From contig NZ_JASCIQ010000011.1 of the NCBI RefSeq assembly GCF_029968035.1, positions 124,001 through 188,000 on the forward strand: a stretch of 64,000 nt of DNA. The letters run 5' to 3'. A model generated the notes under the pieces. That model made no database searches, was not told the origin of the DNA, and saw nothing but the letters and a program-made list of their open reading frames with translations. This document shows positions 34,301 to 43,684 of the stretch, one piece after another. A program made the translations under genes and the position numbers. Every line of letters starts with the position of its first letter. Position 1 is the first letter of the stretch. The stretch comes from Streptomyces cavernicola (GTDB lineage Bacteria; Actinomycetota; Actinomycetes; Streptomycetales; Streptomycetaceae).

Positions 34301-35569
34301 ATGTCAATGCCCAAAGGATCGAATGTTCCCGTGGCCGCACCGGCGGTGCGCGTCGAAATCGGCTGGCGGTCGGGCCCCGGCGTACCAGACGCGGACGCCT
34401 CCGCGTTGCTCCTCGTGGCCGGAAAGGTGCGCTCCGACAGCGACTTCGTCTTCTACAACCAGGCCGAGCACGCCTCCGGAGCGGTACGGCACGAGGGCAA
34501 GCGGCCCGCCGGTGACCAGGTGACCGATGCGCTCGTCGTCGACCTCGCGCGCGTGGAGCCCGAGATCGAGACCGTGGTCCTCGCCGCCTCCGCCGACGGC
34601 GGAACTTTCGGGCAGATCCCCGGCCTGCACGTCCGGTTGCTGGACGCGGCCGGCGGCTCCGAACTCGCCCGCTACGACAGCGGGGACGCCTCCGTCGAGA
34701 CGGCCTTCGTACTCGGCGAGCTCTACCGCCGCCAGGGCGCCTGGAAGTTCCGCGCCGTCGGCCAGGGCTACGACAGCGGACTCGCGGGCCTCGCCACGGA
34801 CTTCGGGATCGCCGTGGACGAGCCGCAGGACGCACCGCCTCAGCCCGCGTCGGAGGTCCCCGCGCCGCCCGCGCCGGCACCCGTGGCTCCTCCGCCGCCG
34901 CCCGCCGCTCCCGCGGCGCCGATCAGCCTCAGCAAGGTGACGCTCACGAAGGAGTCGCCTGCCGTCTCCCTGACCAAGCAGGGCGGCACTTCCGGCGCGA
35001 TGCGGGTCAACCTCAACTGGCAGGTCCGCAGACAGCAGGCGAAGGGCTTGATGGCCAAGCTCAACCAGGCCGTCGCCGCCGCCCAGTCGAGCGGGCTCGA
35101 CCTCGACCTGGGCGCGCTGTACGAACTCGCCGACGGCCGCAAGGGAGTCGTCCAGGCCGTCGGCAACACCTTCGGCGCCCTGCACGAGCCGCCGTACATC
35201 CATCTCGACGCGGACGACCGCACCGGGGCGCGCACCAGTGGCGAGAACCTGACCATCAACCTGGACCACGCGCACGCTTTCAAGCGCATTCTCATCTTCG
35301 TCACCATCTACGAGGGCGCCCGGAGCTTCGCCGATCTCAACGCGACCGTCACCCTCTCCCCGCAGCACGGCGCACCCGTCGACTTCCACCTGGACGAGTG
35401 CACGGTGCCGTCAACCGTGTGCGCCCTCGCCCTGCTCACCCAGGAGGGCGGCGAACTCGTCGTACGGCGCGAGGCCCGCTATCTGGTGCCGGAGCGCGGC
35501 ATCAGCATGCAGCGCACCCTCGACCACGCCTACGGCTGGGGCATGAACTGGAGCCCCGGACGCAAATAG
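34301..35569 (+). CDS. TerD family tellurium-resistance-type protein, two domains
   Basis: Cytoplasmic protein of 422 aa. The N-terminal TerD domain (about 1-175) has the calcium-binding signature DSDFVFYNQ (the DFVFYNN motif of TerD) and the stress-protein [32 protein letters not shown] end. A Pro/Ala linker follows (about 180-215), with [20 protein letters not shown] beginning a second, more divergent domain ending in [23 protein letters not shown] residues. This long TerD form is common in streptomycetes and is tied to phage, tellurite and development stress, not proven here. ATG at 34301 is preceded by GGGGGCGG; ATG at 34289 is the alternative. Confidence 0.88.
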   Translation: MSMPKGSNVPVAAPAVRVEIGWRSGPGVPDADASALLLVAGKVRSDSDFVFYNQAEHASGAVRHEGKRPAGDQVTDALVVDLARVEPEIETVVLAASADGGTFGQIPGLHVRLLDAAGGSELARYDSGDASVETAFVLGELYRRQGAWKFRAVGQGYDSGLAGLATDFGIAVDEPQDAPPQPASEVPAPPAPAPVAPPPPPAAPAAPISLSKVTLTKESPAVSLTKQGGTSGAMRVNLNWQVRRQQAKGLMAKLNQAVAAAQSSGLDLDLGALYELADGRKGVVQAVGNTFGALHEPPYIHLDADDRTGARTSGENLTINLDHAHAFKRILIFVTIYEGARSFADLNATVTLSPQHGAPVDFHLDECTVPSTVCALALLTQEGGELVVRREARYLVPERGISMQRTLDHAYGWGMNWSPGRK

Positions 35570-35602
35570 CGGCACAAGAGCGGGCCGCGCAGGGGGAGTT
35601 CG

Positions 35603-35626
35603 CAGTGGCGGTTTTCGCCGTCACTG
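35603..35626. terminator. Hairpin between convergent TerD and glycosyltransferase genes
   Basis: CAGTGGCGG (35603-35611) pairs with CGCCGTCACTG (35616-35626) with a bulge, around a T-rich loop GTTTT-like segment. It overlaps the stop of the leftward gene. Confidence 0.45.
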
Positions 35627-36871
35627 GTCAGGAGCCGCCTCGGCGCGGTCCGGCCTCTTATAGGTGCGCCCTTTCCACGCGGCGCCCTTCCCTCTGTAGT
35701 GCTGGATCGCGGAGTCCACGGTCATGAACAGATAGAGCAGCGCCGTCACCGGCAACAGCGGCGCCAGCCACAGCGTCCGGCTGTAGTAGCGGAGCATCGG
35801 CAGATACGTCGCCGTCATGATCAGCCACGCCGCACCGCCCGCGGCCGCCGCTACCGGATCGCCAAGCAGCAGCCCCGCCGCCAACGCGACCGGCGGCGCC
35901 AGATACACCACCGCAATCCCGAGCACGGTGCCCAGCAACAGGGCCGGACTGTGCCGCAGTTGGGCGTACGCGCTGCGCGAGACCATCTGCCACAGGTCGG
36001 CCAGGTGCGGATAGGGACGGATGCTGTCCACCCGCTCCGCGAGGCCGAGCCAGATGCGGCCGCCACTGCGCTTCACCGCGCCCGCGAGCGCCACGTCGTC
36101 GATCACCGCGTGCCGGATCGCCTCCGGCACCCCCGCCCGCTCGGCGGCGTCCGTGCGCAGCAGCACACAGCCCCCGGCGGCCGCCGCCGTCCGGCCCCCG
36201 TCCTCGGCCACCCAGCGGAACGGATACAGCTGGGCGAAGAAGTACACGAAGGCCGGGACGACCAGCTGCTCCCAGGCGCTCACCACCCGGAGCCGGGCCA
36301 TCTGCGAGACGAGGTCGTACCCGCCGGAACGCGCCGCGGCCACCAACTCCCGCAGGTTGTCCGGCTCATGGGCGATGTCCGCGTCCGTGAGGAGCAGATA
36401 CTCCGGGGTCTGCGCGGTCGCGTCGTGGTGGTACTCGCGGGCCGTCGCACGCGCGCGTGGACCCGGTTTCCGGTCGCCCGCCGCACGCGCGCAGGCGATT
36501 CCGTGCCGTACCGCCCACAGCTTCCCGGTCCAGCCCGCCGGCGGCTCTCCCGGCGATGTCACGGTGAGCGGCAGCCCCCGATGCCGGTCGGCGAGCGCAC
36601 GCGCCAGGCGGCCGGTGCCGTCGGAACTCCCGTCGTCGACGAAGACGATCTCGGCGCGGCCCGGATAGTCCTGTGCGAGCAGCGACGGCAGGCTCTCCCG
36701 CAGCACCGCGGCCTCGTCCCGCGCGGGCACGACGATGCACACGTACGGCCAGTCCTCGGGGTCGCGGCGCGGGGGCAGACGCAGGTCCGTACGCCAGAAC
36801 AGACCCTGGCCGAGCAGCAGCCAGAGCCAGGCGGCCAGGGATACGAGGGCGATCCACGCAAGGGCGCTCAT
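35621..36871 (-). CDS. HpnB-like family 2 glycosyltransferase, membrane-bound
   Basis: Protein of 416 aa. The N-terminal membrane helix (ALAWIALVSLAAWLWLLLGQGLFWR, about 3-27) and the GT2 domain start VCIVVPARDEA with FVDDGSSDGT (nucleotide-sugar binding) and LLLTDADIAH (metal Asp-x-Asp). The C-terminal half has about four helices, including ALLLGTVLGIAVVYLAPPVALAAGLL. This arrangement matches hopene-associated glycosyltransferase HpnB, so a role in adorning bacteriohopanoids is possible. No hopanoid genes (shc, hpnC-H) are adjacent, so the acceptor is uncertain. ATG at 36871. Confidence 0.82.
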   Translation of the reverse strand: MSALAWIALVSLAAWLWLLLGQGLFWRTDLRLPPRRDPEDWPYVCIVVPARDEAAVLRESLPSLLAQDYPGRAEIVFVDDGSSDGTGRLARALADRHRGLPLTVTSPGEPPAGWTGKLWAVRHGIACARAAGDRKPGPRARATAREYHHDATAQTPEYLLLTDADIAHEPDNLRELVAAARSGGYDLVSQMARLRVVSAWEQLVVPAFVYFFAQLYPFRWVAEDGGRTAAAAGGCVLLRTDAAERAGVPEAIRHAVIDDVALAGAVKRSGGRIWLGLAERVDSIRPYPHLADLWQMVSRSAYAQLRHSPALLLGTVLGIAVVYLAPPVALAAGLLLGDPVAAAAGGAAWLIMTATYLPMLRYYSRTLWLAPLLPVTALLYLFMTVDSAIQHYRGKGAAWKGRTYKRPDRAEAAPDQ

Positions 36872-36917
36872 CCCCGGGAGTCTGCCCCACAGGGCAGGGG
36901 CCGCAAGGCCGATCGAC

Positions 36918-36932
36918 TATGGTGACCGGGTG
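36918..36932 (+). promoter_or_regulatory. Leaderless promoter -10 TATGGT before racemase gene
   Basis: TATGGT at 36918-36923 is followed by six bases and the GTG at 36930, with no Shine-Dalgarno site. Confidence 0.5.
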
Positions 36933-37715
36933 AAGATCGCGCTTGTCGACTCCGGAATCGGACTCCTCCCGGCCGCCGCGGCGGTGCGCCGCCTGCGGCC
37001 CGACGCCGACCTCCTCATCTCCTCGGACCCCGACGGAATGCCCTGGGGACCGCGGACGCCCGAGGACCTCACGCAGCGCGCTCTCCTCGCCGCCGAGGCC
37101 GCCGCGGCGCACGGGCCGGACGCGCTGATCGTCGCCTGCAACACCGCTTCCGTGCACGCCCTGCCGACGCTCCGCGCACGCCTTGAACCGCAGCTTCCGG
37201 TGATCGGCACGGTTCCGGCGATCAAGCCCGCTGCCGCCGGCGGCGGACGCGTTGCGATCTGGGCCACGCCCGCCACCACCGGCAGCCCCTACCAGCGCGG
37301 CCTCATCCGCGAGTTCGCGAACGGCGTCGACGTCACCGAAGTCCCCTGCCCCGGCCTCGCCGACGCGGTGGAGCAGGCCGACGAGAGCGCGATCGACCGC
37401 GCCGTCGCAACGGCCGCCGCCCTCACCCCGGCCGACGTGAAGGTCGTCGTCCTCGGATGCACCCACTACGAACTCGTCGCGGAGCGTATTCGAGCCGCCC
37501 TTCAGCAGCCCGGCCAGGAGGCGCTGGTGTTCCACGGCAGCGCAGGCGCGGTCGCCGCCCAGGCGCTGCGGCGCATCGACGCGTCCGCGCGGCCGGAGGC
37601 CGAGCCGACCGGGTCGCTCACCGTGCTCCTCAGCGGGCGCGAGGCCACCCTGCCGGAGGCTGCGCTCACCTACGCCGAGGGCCGACTGCTCGGGCAGCTC
37701 AGCACCGCTCGCTGA
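36930..37715 (+). CDS. Glutamate/aspartate racemase family protein
   Basis: Cofactor-independent racemase of 261 aa. The two catalytic thiols are present: Cys70 in IVACNTAS and Cys177 in VLGCTHY. It begins directly with the first strand VKIALVDSGIGLLPAA, as in MurI, where the conserved Asp-Ser-Gly binds substrate. D-glutamate for peptidoglycan is the MurI product; whether this is the housekeeping copy is not known because the usual chromosomal neighbours (rph, rdgB) are absent. GTG at 36930 is leaderless-type. The next gene follows after 73 bp and has its own promoter. Confidence 0.85.
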   Translation: MKIALVDSGIGLLPAAAAVRRLRPDADLLISSDPDGMPWGPRTPEDLTQRALLAAEAAAAHGPDALIVACNTASVHALPTLRARLEPQLPVIGTVPAIKPAAAGGGRVAIWATPATTGSPYQRGLIREFANGVDVTEVPCPGLADAVEQADESAIDRAVATAAALTPADVKVVVLGCTHYELVAERIRAALQQPGQEALVFHGSAGAVAAQALRRIDASARPEAEPTGSLTVLLSGREATLPEAALTYAEGRLLGQLSTAR

Positions 37716-37776
37716 CCGGCCCACCAGGGGCGGCGATCACGCTCGGTGATCCCCTGCCTGCGGAGCGGGACACGAG

Positions 37777-37791
37777 TAGCCTTTGGGTATG
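37777..37791 (+). promoter_or_regulatory. Leaderless promoter -10 TAGCCT
   Basis: TAGCCT at 37777-37782, six bases, then ATG at 37789; no Shine-Dalgarno site. Confidence 0.5.
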
Positions 37792-38349
37792 AGGCACCAC
37801 CCGCACACCGCGCGGGGCGCCGATGAGGCCCTGCCGGAAGTCTGGACCGGACACGCGACCAACCGCATGCAGTGGCTGCTCGCCCTCGCGGGCGCCGCTT
37901 GCCTGGCGCTCGGGATCAAGCTCGCCGTCGACTCCAACTGGACCTCGGGTCTCGGCCCGCTGGTCATGGCTGTCGTCGGCTGCGTCGCCGCAGGGCTCCT
38001 CATGCTGTTCGGGACCCTCGCGTTCGTTCACGTCGCCGTGCGCGTCGACCGGGACTCGCTGGAGGTGCGCTGCGGGCACCTTGGCCTGCCTCGCCGCCGT
38101 ATCCCGCTGTCGCAGATCGTCGCCGCCGACTTCGCGGCCGAGGTGTGCCCGCGCCAGTGGGGCGGCTGGGGCTACCGCTGGCGGCCGCAGAAGGGCACAG
38201 CGGTGATCGTCCGCCGTGGCGAGGCCGTGGTCCTCGAACTCGGCGACGGACACAGGTTCACGGTCACCGTGGACGACGCGGAGTCGGCGGTACGCGTCAT
38301 CAGGGACCGGCTGCGGACGCGCTCCACGGGGACTGTGGCGGGCCTCTGA
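37789..38349 (+). CDS. Small membrane protein with PH-like domain
   Basis: Protein of 186 aa. Two helices (about 28-47 LLALAGAACLALGIKLAV and 55-85 GPLVMAVVGCVAAGLLMLFGTLAFVHVAV) are followed by a cytoplasmic beta domain VRVDRDSLEVRCGHLGLPRRRIPLSQIVAADF with WGYRWRPQKGTAVIVRRGEAVVLEL, the pattern of bacterial PH (bPH) domain proteins with a conserved G-W-G-Y. ATG at 37789. Function unknown; these proteins are common in actinobacteria and are often single genes. Confidence 0.82.
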   Translation: MRHHPHTARGADEALPEVWTGHATNRMQWLLALAGAACLALGIKLAVDSNWTSGLGPLVMAVVGCVAAGLLMLFGTLAFVHVAVRVDRDSLEVRCGHLGLPRRRIPLSQIVAADFAAEVCPRQWGGWGYRWRPQKGTAVIVRRGEAVVLELGDGHRFTVTVDDAESAVRVIRDRLRTRSTGTVAGL

Positions 38350-38427
38350 GCTTCCGCCTTCTGTACTCCTGAGGTTTTGAGCTTCCGGCTTTTGAAAACG
38401 CGCACCTACTTTGTGGTGTCTGTTTTT

Positions 38428-39511
38428 CTACGCGGCCGTACCGGAGGGTGGCTCGTCCGGCAGGTCGTCGCGCAGGGCACGGGCCGTGGCGAGACCCGCG
38501 AGGACGCCCACGCTCACGGTGACCGCGGAGAAGCTCAAGGTGTTTCCGACCGCGGCGATGCCCGCGACGGCCGTGAGCGTGACCGCCGCAGTCAGGACGA
38601 GCGGAGTCGACCGCGTCGACCGCCACAGGGTGTGGAGCAGCCAGCCGTACGCGATCGCCGGCAGGGCCACCCCGACAACGCCCTGTTCGGCGGCGAGCTG
38701 CAGGGGAGCGGAGTGCGGCCTGGCGTCGGTGTGCAGCGCCTGCTGGGCCGCCGTACTGAACTCGGCGTACCGGCCGGGCCCGACCCCGAGCGCCGGGTCA
38801 CGCTCTGCGAGCTGCAGGGCGTCCTGCCACAGCGCCGCGCGGTGACCGGGTCAGCGGGCCGGTGAGGGCGTCGGCGAGACCGCTCGGGAGTGCGGAGGCG
38901 GCGACCGCCCCCACGGCGGCGACGAGCAGCGCGGCCGCGAGCCCCAGGCCGACGAGCACCGCACCGCGGCGGGCCGCACGCGCGGCGGTGAGCGAGCACA
39001 GCAGCACCGCGACGCAGCCGAGGAGACCGGCCGCCGAGCCGAGCACCGCCGCCGCGACCGCGGTGCCGAGGGCGAACAGCCGCAGGGCGAGCCGAAGTCC
39101 CGCCCGGCCCGTCGCCCAGGCCCCGCAACAGGCCGTACCGCAGGAAAGCACAAGCAGCGCCGCCACCGGGCTCGTGTGCCCGAGCGAGGAGACGCCGACG
39201 CCGGACAGCGCGGCACGGGCCGGATCGGCGGTCGAGGCGACGGGGGAGGCGGTGACGGCGAGGCCCAACCCGCCGAGCGCGGCCACGGCGCACGTCCCGA
39301 CGGGCAGGACCGCACCCCCGATCCGGCCGCACGCGTACCCCGCCGACAGGGCGAGCACCGCGAGCAGCACACCTTCGGGCCGGCCGCCTCGCGCGGTCGC
39401 CGTGATCAACGTCCATAACGCGCAGCAGGCCAGAATCGTCAGGCCCGCGACATCGCCCGCACCGCGTCGTGCGGACGGGCCGTCGCCCACGCCGACCGTC
39501 GCAGAAGTCAT
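38428..39511 (-). pseudogene. Frameshifted O-antigen-ligase-like membrane protein gene
   Basis: Two frames joined near 38840 encode one polytopic membrane protein. The first (39511 to about 38845) has a start ATG with GGGGGGACAG upstream and eight or so helices (LTILACCALWTLITATA, VAALLVLSCGTACC and others). Past the shift, the frame continues ALWQDALQLAERDPALGVGPGRYAEF, then HSAPLQLAAEQGVVG and three more helices up to the stop at 38428. The HxxxLQLAAEQGxxG segment is the O-antigen ligase/Wzy_C hallmark. In the original frame the protein ends early at RSPRGAVAGRP. A one-base insertion or two-base deletion breaks it. It is either a recent pseudogene or a sequencing error. Confidence 0.7.
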
Positions 39512-39774
39512 CGGCTGTCCCCCCGGTTGCCCCCGACCGCCTCCGAACCGACCGGCGCGAAGAACACATGTCGACGCGCGTGCGGCCGGTCAGCGGCACG
39601 GGCTCACGGTAATGGCCGGTCTGCGGATTCGTGCCCGTGTTGCAGGGGCCCCGTACCTGGGACGCATCGCGCAACGGGGTCGCACGCGCGCGTGCCGGGT
39701 GTCCGCCTTTGGGTCCTGCCGTCGCGCTGGACCACCATGTCGGCATGTCAGCATCGCGCCGTAGACTCCGCGAG
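39512..39774. other. Divergent spacer between ligase-like gene and lnt
   Basis: 263 bp with no gene. It includes the leaderless promoter of lnt and, on the other strand, the ribosome site of the broken gene. It contains the purine/pyrimidine-alternating run GCACGCGCGCGTGC near 39681. Confidence 0.4.
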
Positions 39775-39777
39775 GTG
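39762..39777 (+). promoter_or_regulatory. Leaderless promoter -10 TAGACT before lnt
   Basis: TAGACT at 39762-39767 followed by seven bases and GTG at 39775; no Shine-Dalgarno site. Confidence 0.5.
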
Positions 39778-41355
39778 ACAGCCACCACCACCTCCACCGA
39801 CGTGCGGGGACCGCAGGAACCTCAGGCCGAGCGCGCCATGCGCGACAAGCTGCTGCGGCAGTTCGTCTCGCCGGTCGCCGCCGTGCTCTCCGGGCTCCTC
39901 ATGTACGCGGCCTTCCCGCCCCGCGAACTGTGGTGGCTCACGCCGATCGCCTTCGCGCTCTTCGGCCTCGCCGTGCACGGGCGCCGCGCGCGTGCCGGTT
40001 TCGGTCTCGGTCTGCTCATGGGGCTCGGTTTCCTGGTGCCGCTGCTCTCCTGGACGGGCGTCGACGTGGGTCCGCTGCCGTGGCTGGCGCTGGCCGTCAC
40101 AGAGGCGGTTTTCGTGGCTCTGGGGGCGGCGGGCGTCGCCTTCGTGACCCGGCTGCCCGCCTGGCCGCTCTGGGCGGCGGCCGTGTGGATCGTCGACGAG
40201 GCGCTGCGCGCCCGCTTCCCGTTCGGCGGATTCCCGTGGGGCAAGGCCGCGTTCGGTCAGCCGAGCGGTGTGTTCCTGCCGTTGGCGTCGATCGGCGGCA
40301 CTCCGCTGCTGGGCTTCGCGGTCGTGCTGTGCGGGTTCTCGCTCGCCGCGCTCGTGCTCCGCGTCGTCGCCGTACGGGGGGTGCGGGACCGGGGCGTGAT
40401 CGTCGCGGCGGCTCTGACGACGGCGCCGGTGATCGCCGGGGCCGCGGTGCTGCCGACGATGTCGAACGAGGCGGAGAACGGCACCGCGCGTGTGGCCGTC
40501 ATCCAGGGCAACGTGCCGCGCATGGGGCTCGATTTCAACGCACAGCGACGGGCCGTGCTCGACTACCACGTGCGCGAGACCATGAAGCTCGCCGACGCCG
40601 AGGTGAAGCCGGACCTTGTGGTGTGGCCGGAGAACTCCTCGGACATCGACCCGTACGTGAACCCGGACGCGTACGCCGAGATCGACAAGGCCGCCAAGGC
40701 CGTCGGAGCGCCCATCTCCGTGGGCGCTGTCGTCACGGCGAAGGACGGCACCGCGCGGAACCGGCAGATCCTCTGGGACCCGAAGAGCGGCCCCGGAACG
40801 GTCTACGACAAGCGGCAGCTGCAGCCCTTCGGCGAGTACATGCCCTACCGCGGCTTCTTCCGGATCTTCAGCTCGGACGTGGACCGCGCGGGCAGCTTCG
40901 TCCCCGGCGACAAGCCCGTGGTGTTCGACATGGCGGGCACCGGTATCGGGCCTGTGACCTGTTACGAGGCCGCCTTCGACGGTGTGGTGCGGGACCAGGT
41001 CGAGGCCGGCGCGGAAGTCCTCTCCGTGCCGAGCAACAACGCGACCTTCGGGCGCAGCCAGATGACGTACCAGCAACTCGCCATGGACCGTGTGCGTGCC
41101 GTCGAGCACGGACGCGCGGTGCTGGTTCCGGTCACGAGCGGGGTCAGCGCGGTGATCCGGCCCGACGGGTCGATCGCCCAGGACACCGGCATGTTCGTGC
41201 CGGACACACTTGTCGCCGAGGTGCCCAAGCGGACGTCGCTGACCGTGGCCACGCGCGTGGGCGCCTGGCCGGAGGCGCTGCTCGTCGCGGTCGGCGTGGG
41301 CGGTCTCGGCTGGGCCCTGACGCGTTCCGTGAAGGCGCGGCGCGCGCAGGTCTGA
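39775..41355 (+). CDS. lnt: Apolipoprotein N-acyltransferase
   Basis: Membrane enzyme of 526 aa that adds a third acyl chain to lipoprotein N-termini. Six or so helices (about 20-215) precede a nitrilase-like catalytic domain (about 235-485). The catalytic triad is intact: Glu286 in VVWPENSS, Lys346 in VYDKRQLQPFGEYMP and Cys396 in VTCYEAAF. A final helix follows. GTG at 39775 is leaderless-type. Streptomycetes typically carry two Lnt homologues, and this is one of them. It ends before a 6-bp stem at 41368-41393 and is followed by a NUDIX gene with its own promoter. Confidence 0.93.
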   Translation: MTATTTSTDVRGPQEPQAERAMRDKLLRQFVSPVAAVLSGLLMYAAFPPRELWWLTPIAFALFGLAVHGRRARAGFGLGLLMGLGFLVPLLSWTGVDVGPLPWLALAVTEAVFVALGAAGVAFVTRLPAWPLWAAAVWIVDEALRARFPFGGFPWGKAAFGQPSGVFLPLASIGGTPLLGFAVVLCGFSLAALVLRVVAVRGVRDRGVIVAAALTTAPVIAGAAVLPTMSNEAENGTARVAVIQGNVPRMGLDFNAQRRAVLDYHVRETMKLADAEVKPDLVVWPENSSDIDPYVNPDAYAEIDKAAKAVGAPISVGAVVTAKDGTARNRQILWDPKSGPGTVYDKRQLQPFGEYMPYRGFFRIFSSDVDRAGSFVPGDKPVVFDMAGTGIGPVTCYEAAFDGVVRDQVEAGAEVLSVPSNNATFGRSQMTYQQLAMDRVRAVEHGRAVLVPVTSGVSAVIRPDGSIAQDTGMFVPDTLVAEVPKRTSLTVATRVGAWPEALLVAVGVGGLGWALTRSVKARRAQV

Positions 41356-41367
41356 GGCCCTGGCCGG

Positions 41368-41393
41368 ACCCCCGCCGCTCGGGTGGTGGGGGT
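41368..41393 (+). terminator. Possible terminator after lnt
   Basis: ACCCCC (41368-41373) pairs with GGGGGT (41388-41393) around a 14-nt loop, just past the lnt stop. A short stem, so moderate confidence. Confidence 0.45.
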
Positions 41394-41408
41394 GTCAGAC
41401 CAGCCGGT

Positions 41409-41423
41409 TAGGGTCGACGTATG
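41409..41423 (+). promoter_or_regulatory. Leaderless promoter -10 TAGGGT before NUDIX gene
   Basis: TAGGGT at 41409-41414, six bases, then ATG at 41421. Confidence 0.55.
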
Positions 41424-41900
41424 GCGACTCCTGACTTCATCCGTGAGATCCGAGCATCGGCCGGCCACCAGCTGCTGTTTCTGCCCGGCGTCACCGCGAT
41501 CGTCTTCGACGACGCGGGCAGAGTCCTGCTCGGGCGCCGTTCGGACACCGGTGGTTGGGCGGTCATCGGCGGCATCCCCGAGCCCGGCGAGCAGCCCGCG
41601 GACTGCGCGGTGCGCGAGGTGTACGAGGAGACCGCCGTGCGCTGCGAGGCCGAGCGGATCGTGCTCGTCCAGGCGCGGGAGCCGATCCAGTATCCGAACG
41701 GCGACATCTGCCAGTTCATGGACATCACGCTGCGCTGTCGCGCGCTGACTACGGACTGCTACGTGAACGACGACGAGTCGCTGGAGGTGGCCTGGTTCGA
41801 ACCGGACGCTCTGCCGCCCCTGGAGGAGTTCGGTACTCATCGGATCAAGCTGGCCATGGGAGATGGGCCGACTTGGTTCGAAGGTTTGCAGGAGGGGTGA
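41421..41900 (+). CDS. NUDIX hydrolase
   Basis: Single-domain NUDIX enzyme of 159 aa. The box is complete at about residues 50-72: GIPEPGEQPADCAVREVYEETAV matches G-x5-E-x7-REUxEExGU (with A for the last G). The N-terminal FLPGVTAIVFDDAGRVLLGRR and the C-terminal SLEVAWFEPDALPPL segments are typical of the family that hydrolyses ADP-ribose-like or nucleotide diphosphates. ATG at 41421 is leaderless-type. Monocistronic; substrate unknown. Confidence 0.92.
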   Translation: MATPDFIREIRASAGHQLLFLPGVTAIVFDDAGRVLLGRRSDTGGWAVIGGIPEPGEQPADCAVREVYEETAVRCEAERIVLVQAREPIQYPNGDICQFMDITLRCRALTTDCYVNDDESLEVAWFEPDALPPLEEFGTHRIKLAMGDGPTWFEGLQEG

Positions 41901-42120
41901 AGTCGTCTCCGGGCGGCACCGGGTGCGGGGCGAGCCGGGGGACTTGACGACTACGGATCGGCGTCGAGTCTCATGCCGCGGCATTTGGCAGTCGACCGGC
42001 GGCGCGGGCCGACCTGCCCCCTGTGTGTGGCGATCAAGTGGTAGGGGCGTATCCGTCAACCGGGCCCGCCCTGCGGTCCGTTGAAGTGGCTCGGCAGGGT
42101 GGGCGGCACCGCGGTCGAGG
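41901..42120. other. Short non-coding spacer
   Basis: 220 bp between convergent genes. No gene or clear hairpin was recognised. Confidence 0.4.
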
Positions 42121-43035
42121 TCAAACCGGTGTCCCTACGGGGCGGAAGCGGATGGGGGCGCCCGGGGGGATCTGGCCCGCGAGGGGCAGGTCGTCCTCGT
42201 GGACCACGCCGATCACCGGGTAGCCGCCGGTGACGGGATGGTCGACGAGGAAGAGGACCGGCTGCCCGTTCGGCGGGACCTGGAGGGCGCCGCGGACCAT
42301 GCCTTCGGCGGGGAGTTCGCCCGTACGGGAGCGCTGCAGCGCCGGGCCCGAGAGGCGGATGCCGACCCTGTTGCTCTTGCTGGTCGCCTCCCAGCGAGCT
42401 CCGAAGAAGTCCCGCAGCGACGCCTCCTCGAACCAGTCGTCGCGTGGCCCGAGCCAGACGCGCAGCACGAACTCGGCGGGCGGGGCGCTGCGCGGCGCGT
42501 GGTCCACGCCGGGCATCGGGCCCGCGGGCTCGCCGACCGGAAGGGTGGCTCCGGCGTGCAGCGGGGCGGGCCCGGTGCCGGAGAGCAGGTCGGTGGCGCG
42601 GGAGCCGAGGGAGGGCGGGGGAGTGAGGCCGCCGCGGACGGCCAGGTAGGTCCGCAGCCCCGAGGTCGGCATGCCGAGGGCCAGTTCGTCCCCGTCGCTC
42701 ACGGGTACCGGTGCGTCCAGGGCGGCCGGGCGGCCGTTCACCGTGGCCGGGCAGGGCGCGCCGGTCAGGGCGAGGTAGCCGGTCGCGGGGGTGCCGTCGG
42801 GGCGGCGCAGCCGTAGCCGGGCCCGCAGCCCGCCGAAGGTGACTTCCAGGCCGGCCGCGTCCTCGGGGTTGCCGACCAGGCGGTTGGCGAGGGTGAGGGA
42901 CGCGGCGTCGGCGGCGCCGGAGCGGGAGACGCCCAGGTGGGACCAGCCGGGCCGGCCGAGATCCTGCACGGTGGCCAGCGGCCCGGGAGCGATGACCTCC
43001 AACTCGCGTACCGCCAGGAGGTTTTGATGCGTCAC
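42121..43035 (-). CDS. pxpC: 5-oxoprolinase subunit C (biotin-dependent carboxyltransferase family)
   Basis: Subunit of 304 aa (KipA family) of the PxpABC 5-oxoprolinase that opens 5-oxoproline to glutamate with ATP. Seen: LATVQDLGRPGWSHLGVSRSGAADAASLTLANRLVGN (about 20-56), the family's opening, and the later RVGIRLSGPALQRS and VDHPVTGGYPVIGVV segments (about 235-285). GTG at 43035 overlaps the pxpB stop by four bases (GTGA), so the two are coupled. Last gene of the pxpA-pxpB-pxpC operon. Confidence 0.9.
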   Translation of the reverse strand: MTHQNLLAVRELEVIAPGPLATVQDLGRPGWSHLGVSRSGAADAASLTLANRLVGNPEDAAGLEVTFGGLRARLRLRRPDGTPATGYLALTGAPCPATVNGRPAALDAPVPVSDGDELALGMPTSGLRTYLAVRGGLTPPPSLGSRATDLLSGTGPAPLHAGATLPVGEPAGPMPGVDHAPRSAPPAEFVLRVWLGPRDDWFEEASLRDFFGARWEATSKSNRVGIRLSGPALQRSRTGELPAEGMVRGALQVPPNGQPVLFLVDHPVTGGYPVIGVVHEDDLPLAGQIPPGAPIRFRPVGTPV

Positions 43036-43679
43036 GTCGTCTCCTCGAAGCGTACGGTCCGGCCGGGGAGGAGCAGCGCGGGCGGCGTGCGGTCCTCCTG
43101 CCAGAGCGGCGCGTCCGTGCTGCCGAGGAGTTGCCACCCGCCGGGCGATGACCGTGGGTACACGCCGGTGAAGCCGCCCGCCACGGCCACTGACCCGGAG
43201 GGGACGGCGGTGCGCGGCTCGCTGCGGCGGGGGAGGCGCAGGACGGGGTCGGTACCGGTGAGATAGCCGAAGCCGGGTGCGAAACCCGCGAAGGCGACGG
43301 TGTAGAGGGGTGTGGTGTGCCGCTCGATCACCTCGCGGACGGTGAGCCCGGTGAGTTCGGCGACGTCCGCCAGGTCGGGCCCGTCGTAGCGGACCGGCAC
43401 GACGAGTGTGTCGTAGTCCGTGGACGGGGTGACAGCACCACCCTGTGCGGGCAGCGCGTCGGCCCGCTCCGCGAGCGTCCGGCTCAGCCCGTCGTGCCCG
43501 GTGACCGCCGGATCGTAGGTGACGAGCAGCGTTCGGGCGGCGGCGATGAGCTCCCGTACGCCGACGGGCCGGTCCCGCTCCAGCGCGGCGCGCAGGGCCA
43601 GGACGTCATCGAGGTCGGCCAGTTCGGCGAGCAGTGCCGTACTGCCGGCCCTGCGGACGCCGCGCAGCGGGGTCGTCAT
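43032..43679 (-). CDS. pxpB: 5-oxoprolinase subunit B (KipI family)
   Basis: Subunit of 215 aa. Seen: the N-terminal cyclophilin-like half (RRAGSTALLAELADLDDVLALRAAL) and the hallmark TLYTVAFAGFAPGFGYLTGTDP-type segment (here PLYTVAFAGFAPGFGYLTG, about 125-143) with PRSSPGGWQLLG near the end. It shares a bifunctional ATP/5-oxoproline pocket with PxpC. ATG at 43679 lies five bases after the pxpA stop, so the operon is tightly packed. Confidence 0.91.
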   Translation of the reverse strand: MTTPLRGVRRAGSTALLAELADLDDVLALRAALERDRPVGVRELIAAARTLLVTYDPAVTGHDGLSRTLAERADALPAQGGAVTPSTDYDTLVVPVRYDGPDLADVAELTGLTVREVIERHTTPLYTVAFAGFAPGFGYLTGTDPVLRLPRRSEPRTAVPSGSVAVAGGFTGVYPRSSPGGWQLLGSTDAPLWQEDRTPPALLLPGRTVRFEETT

Positions 43680-43684
43680 CGGGC

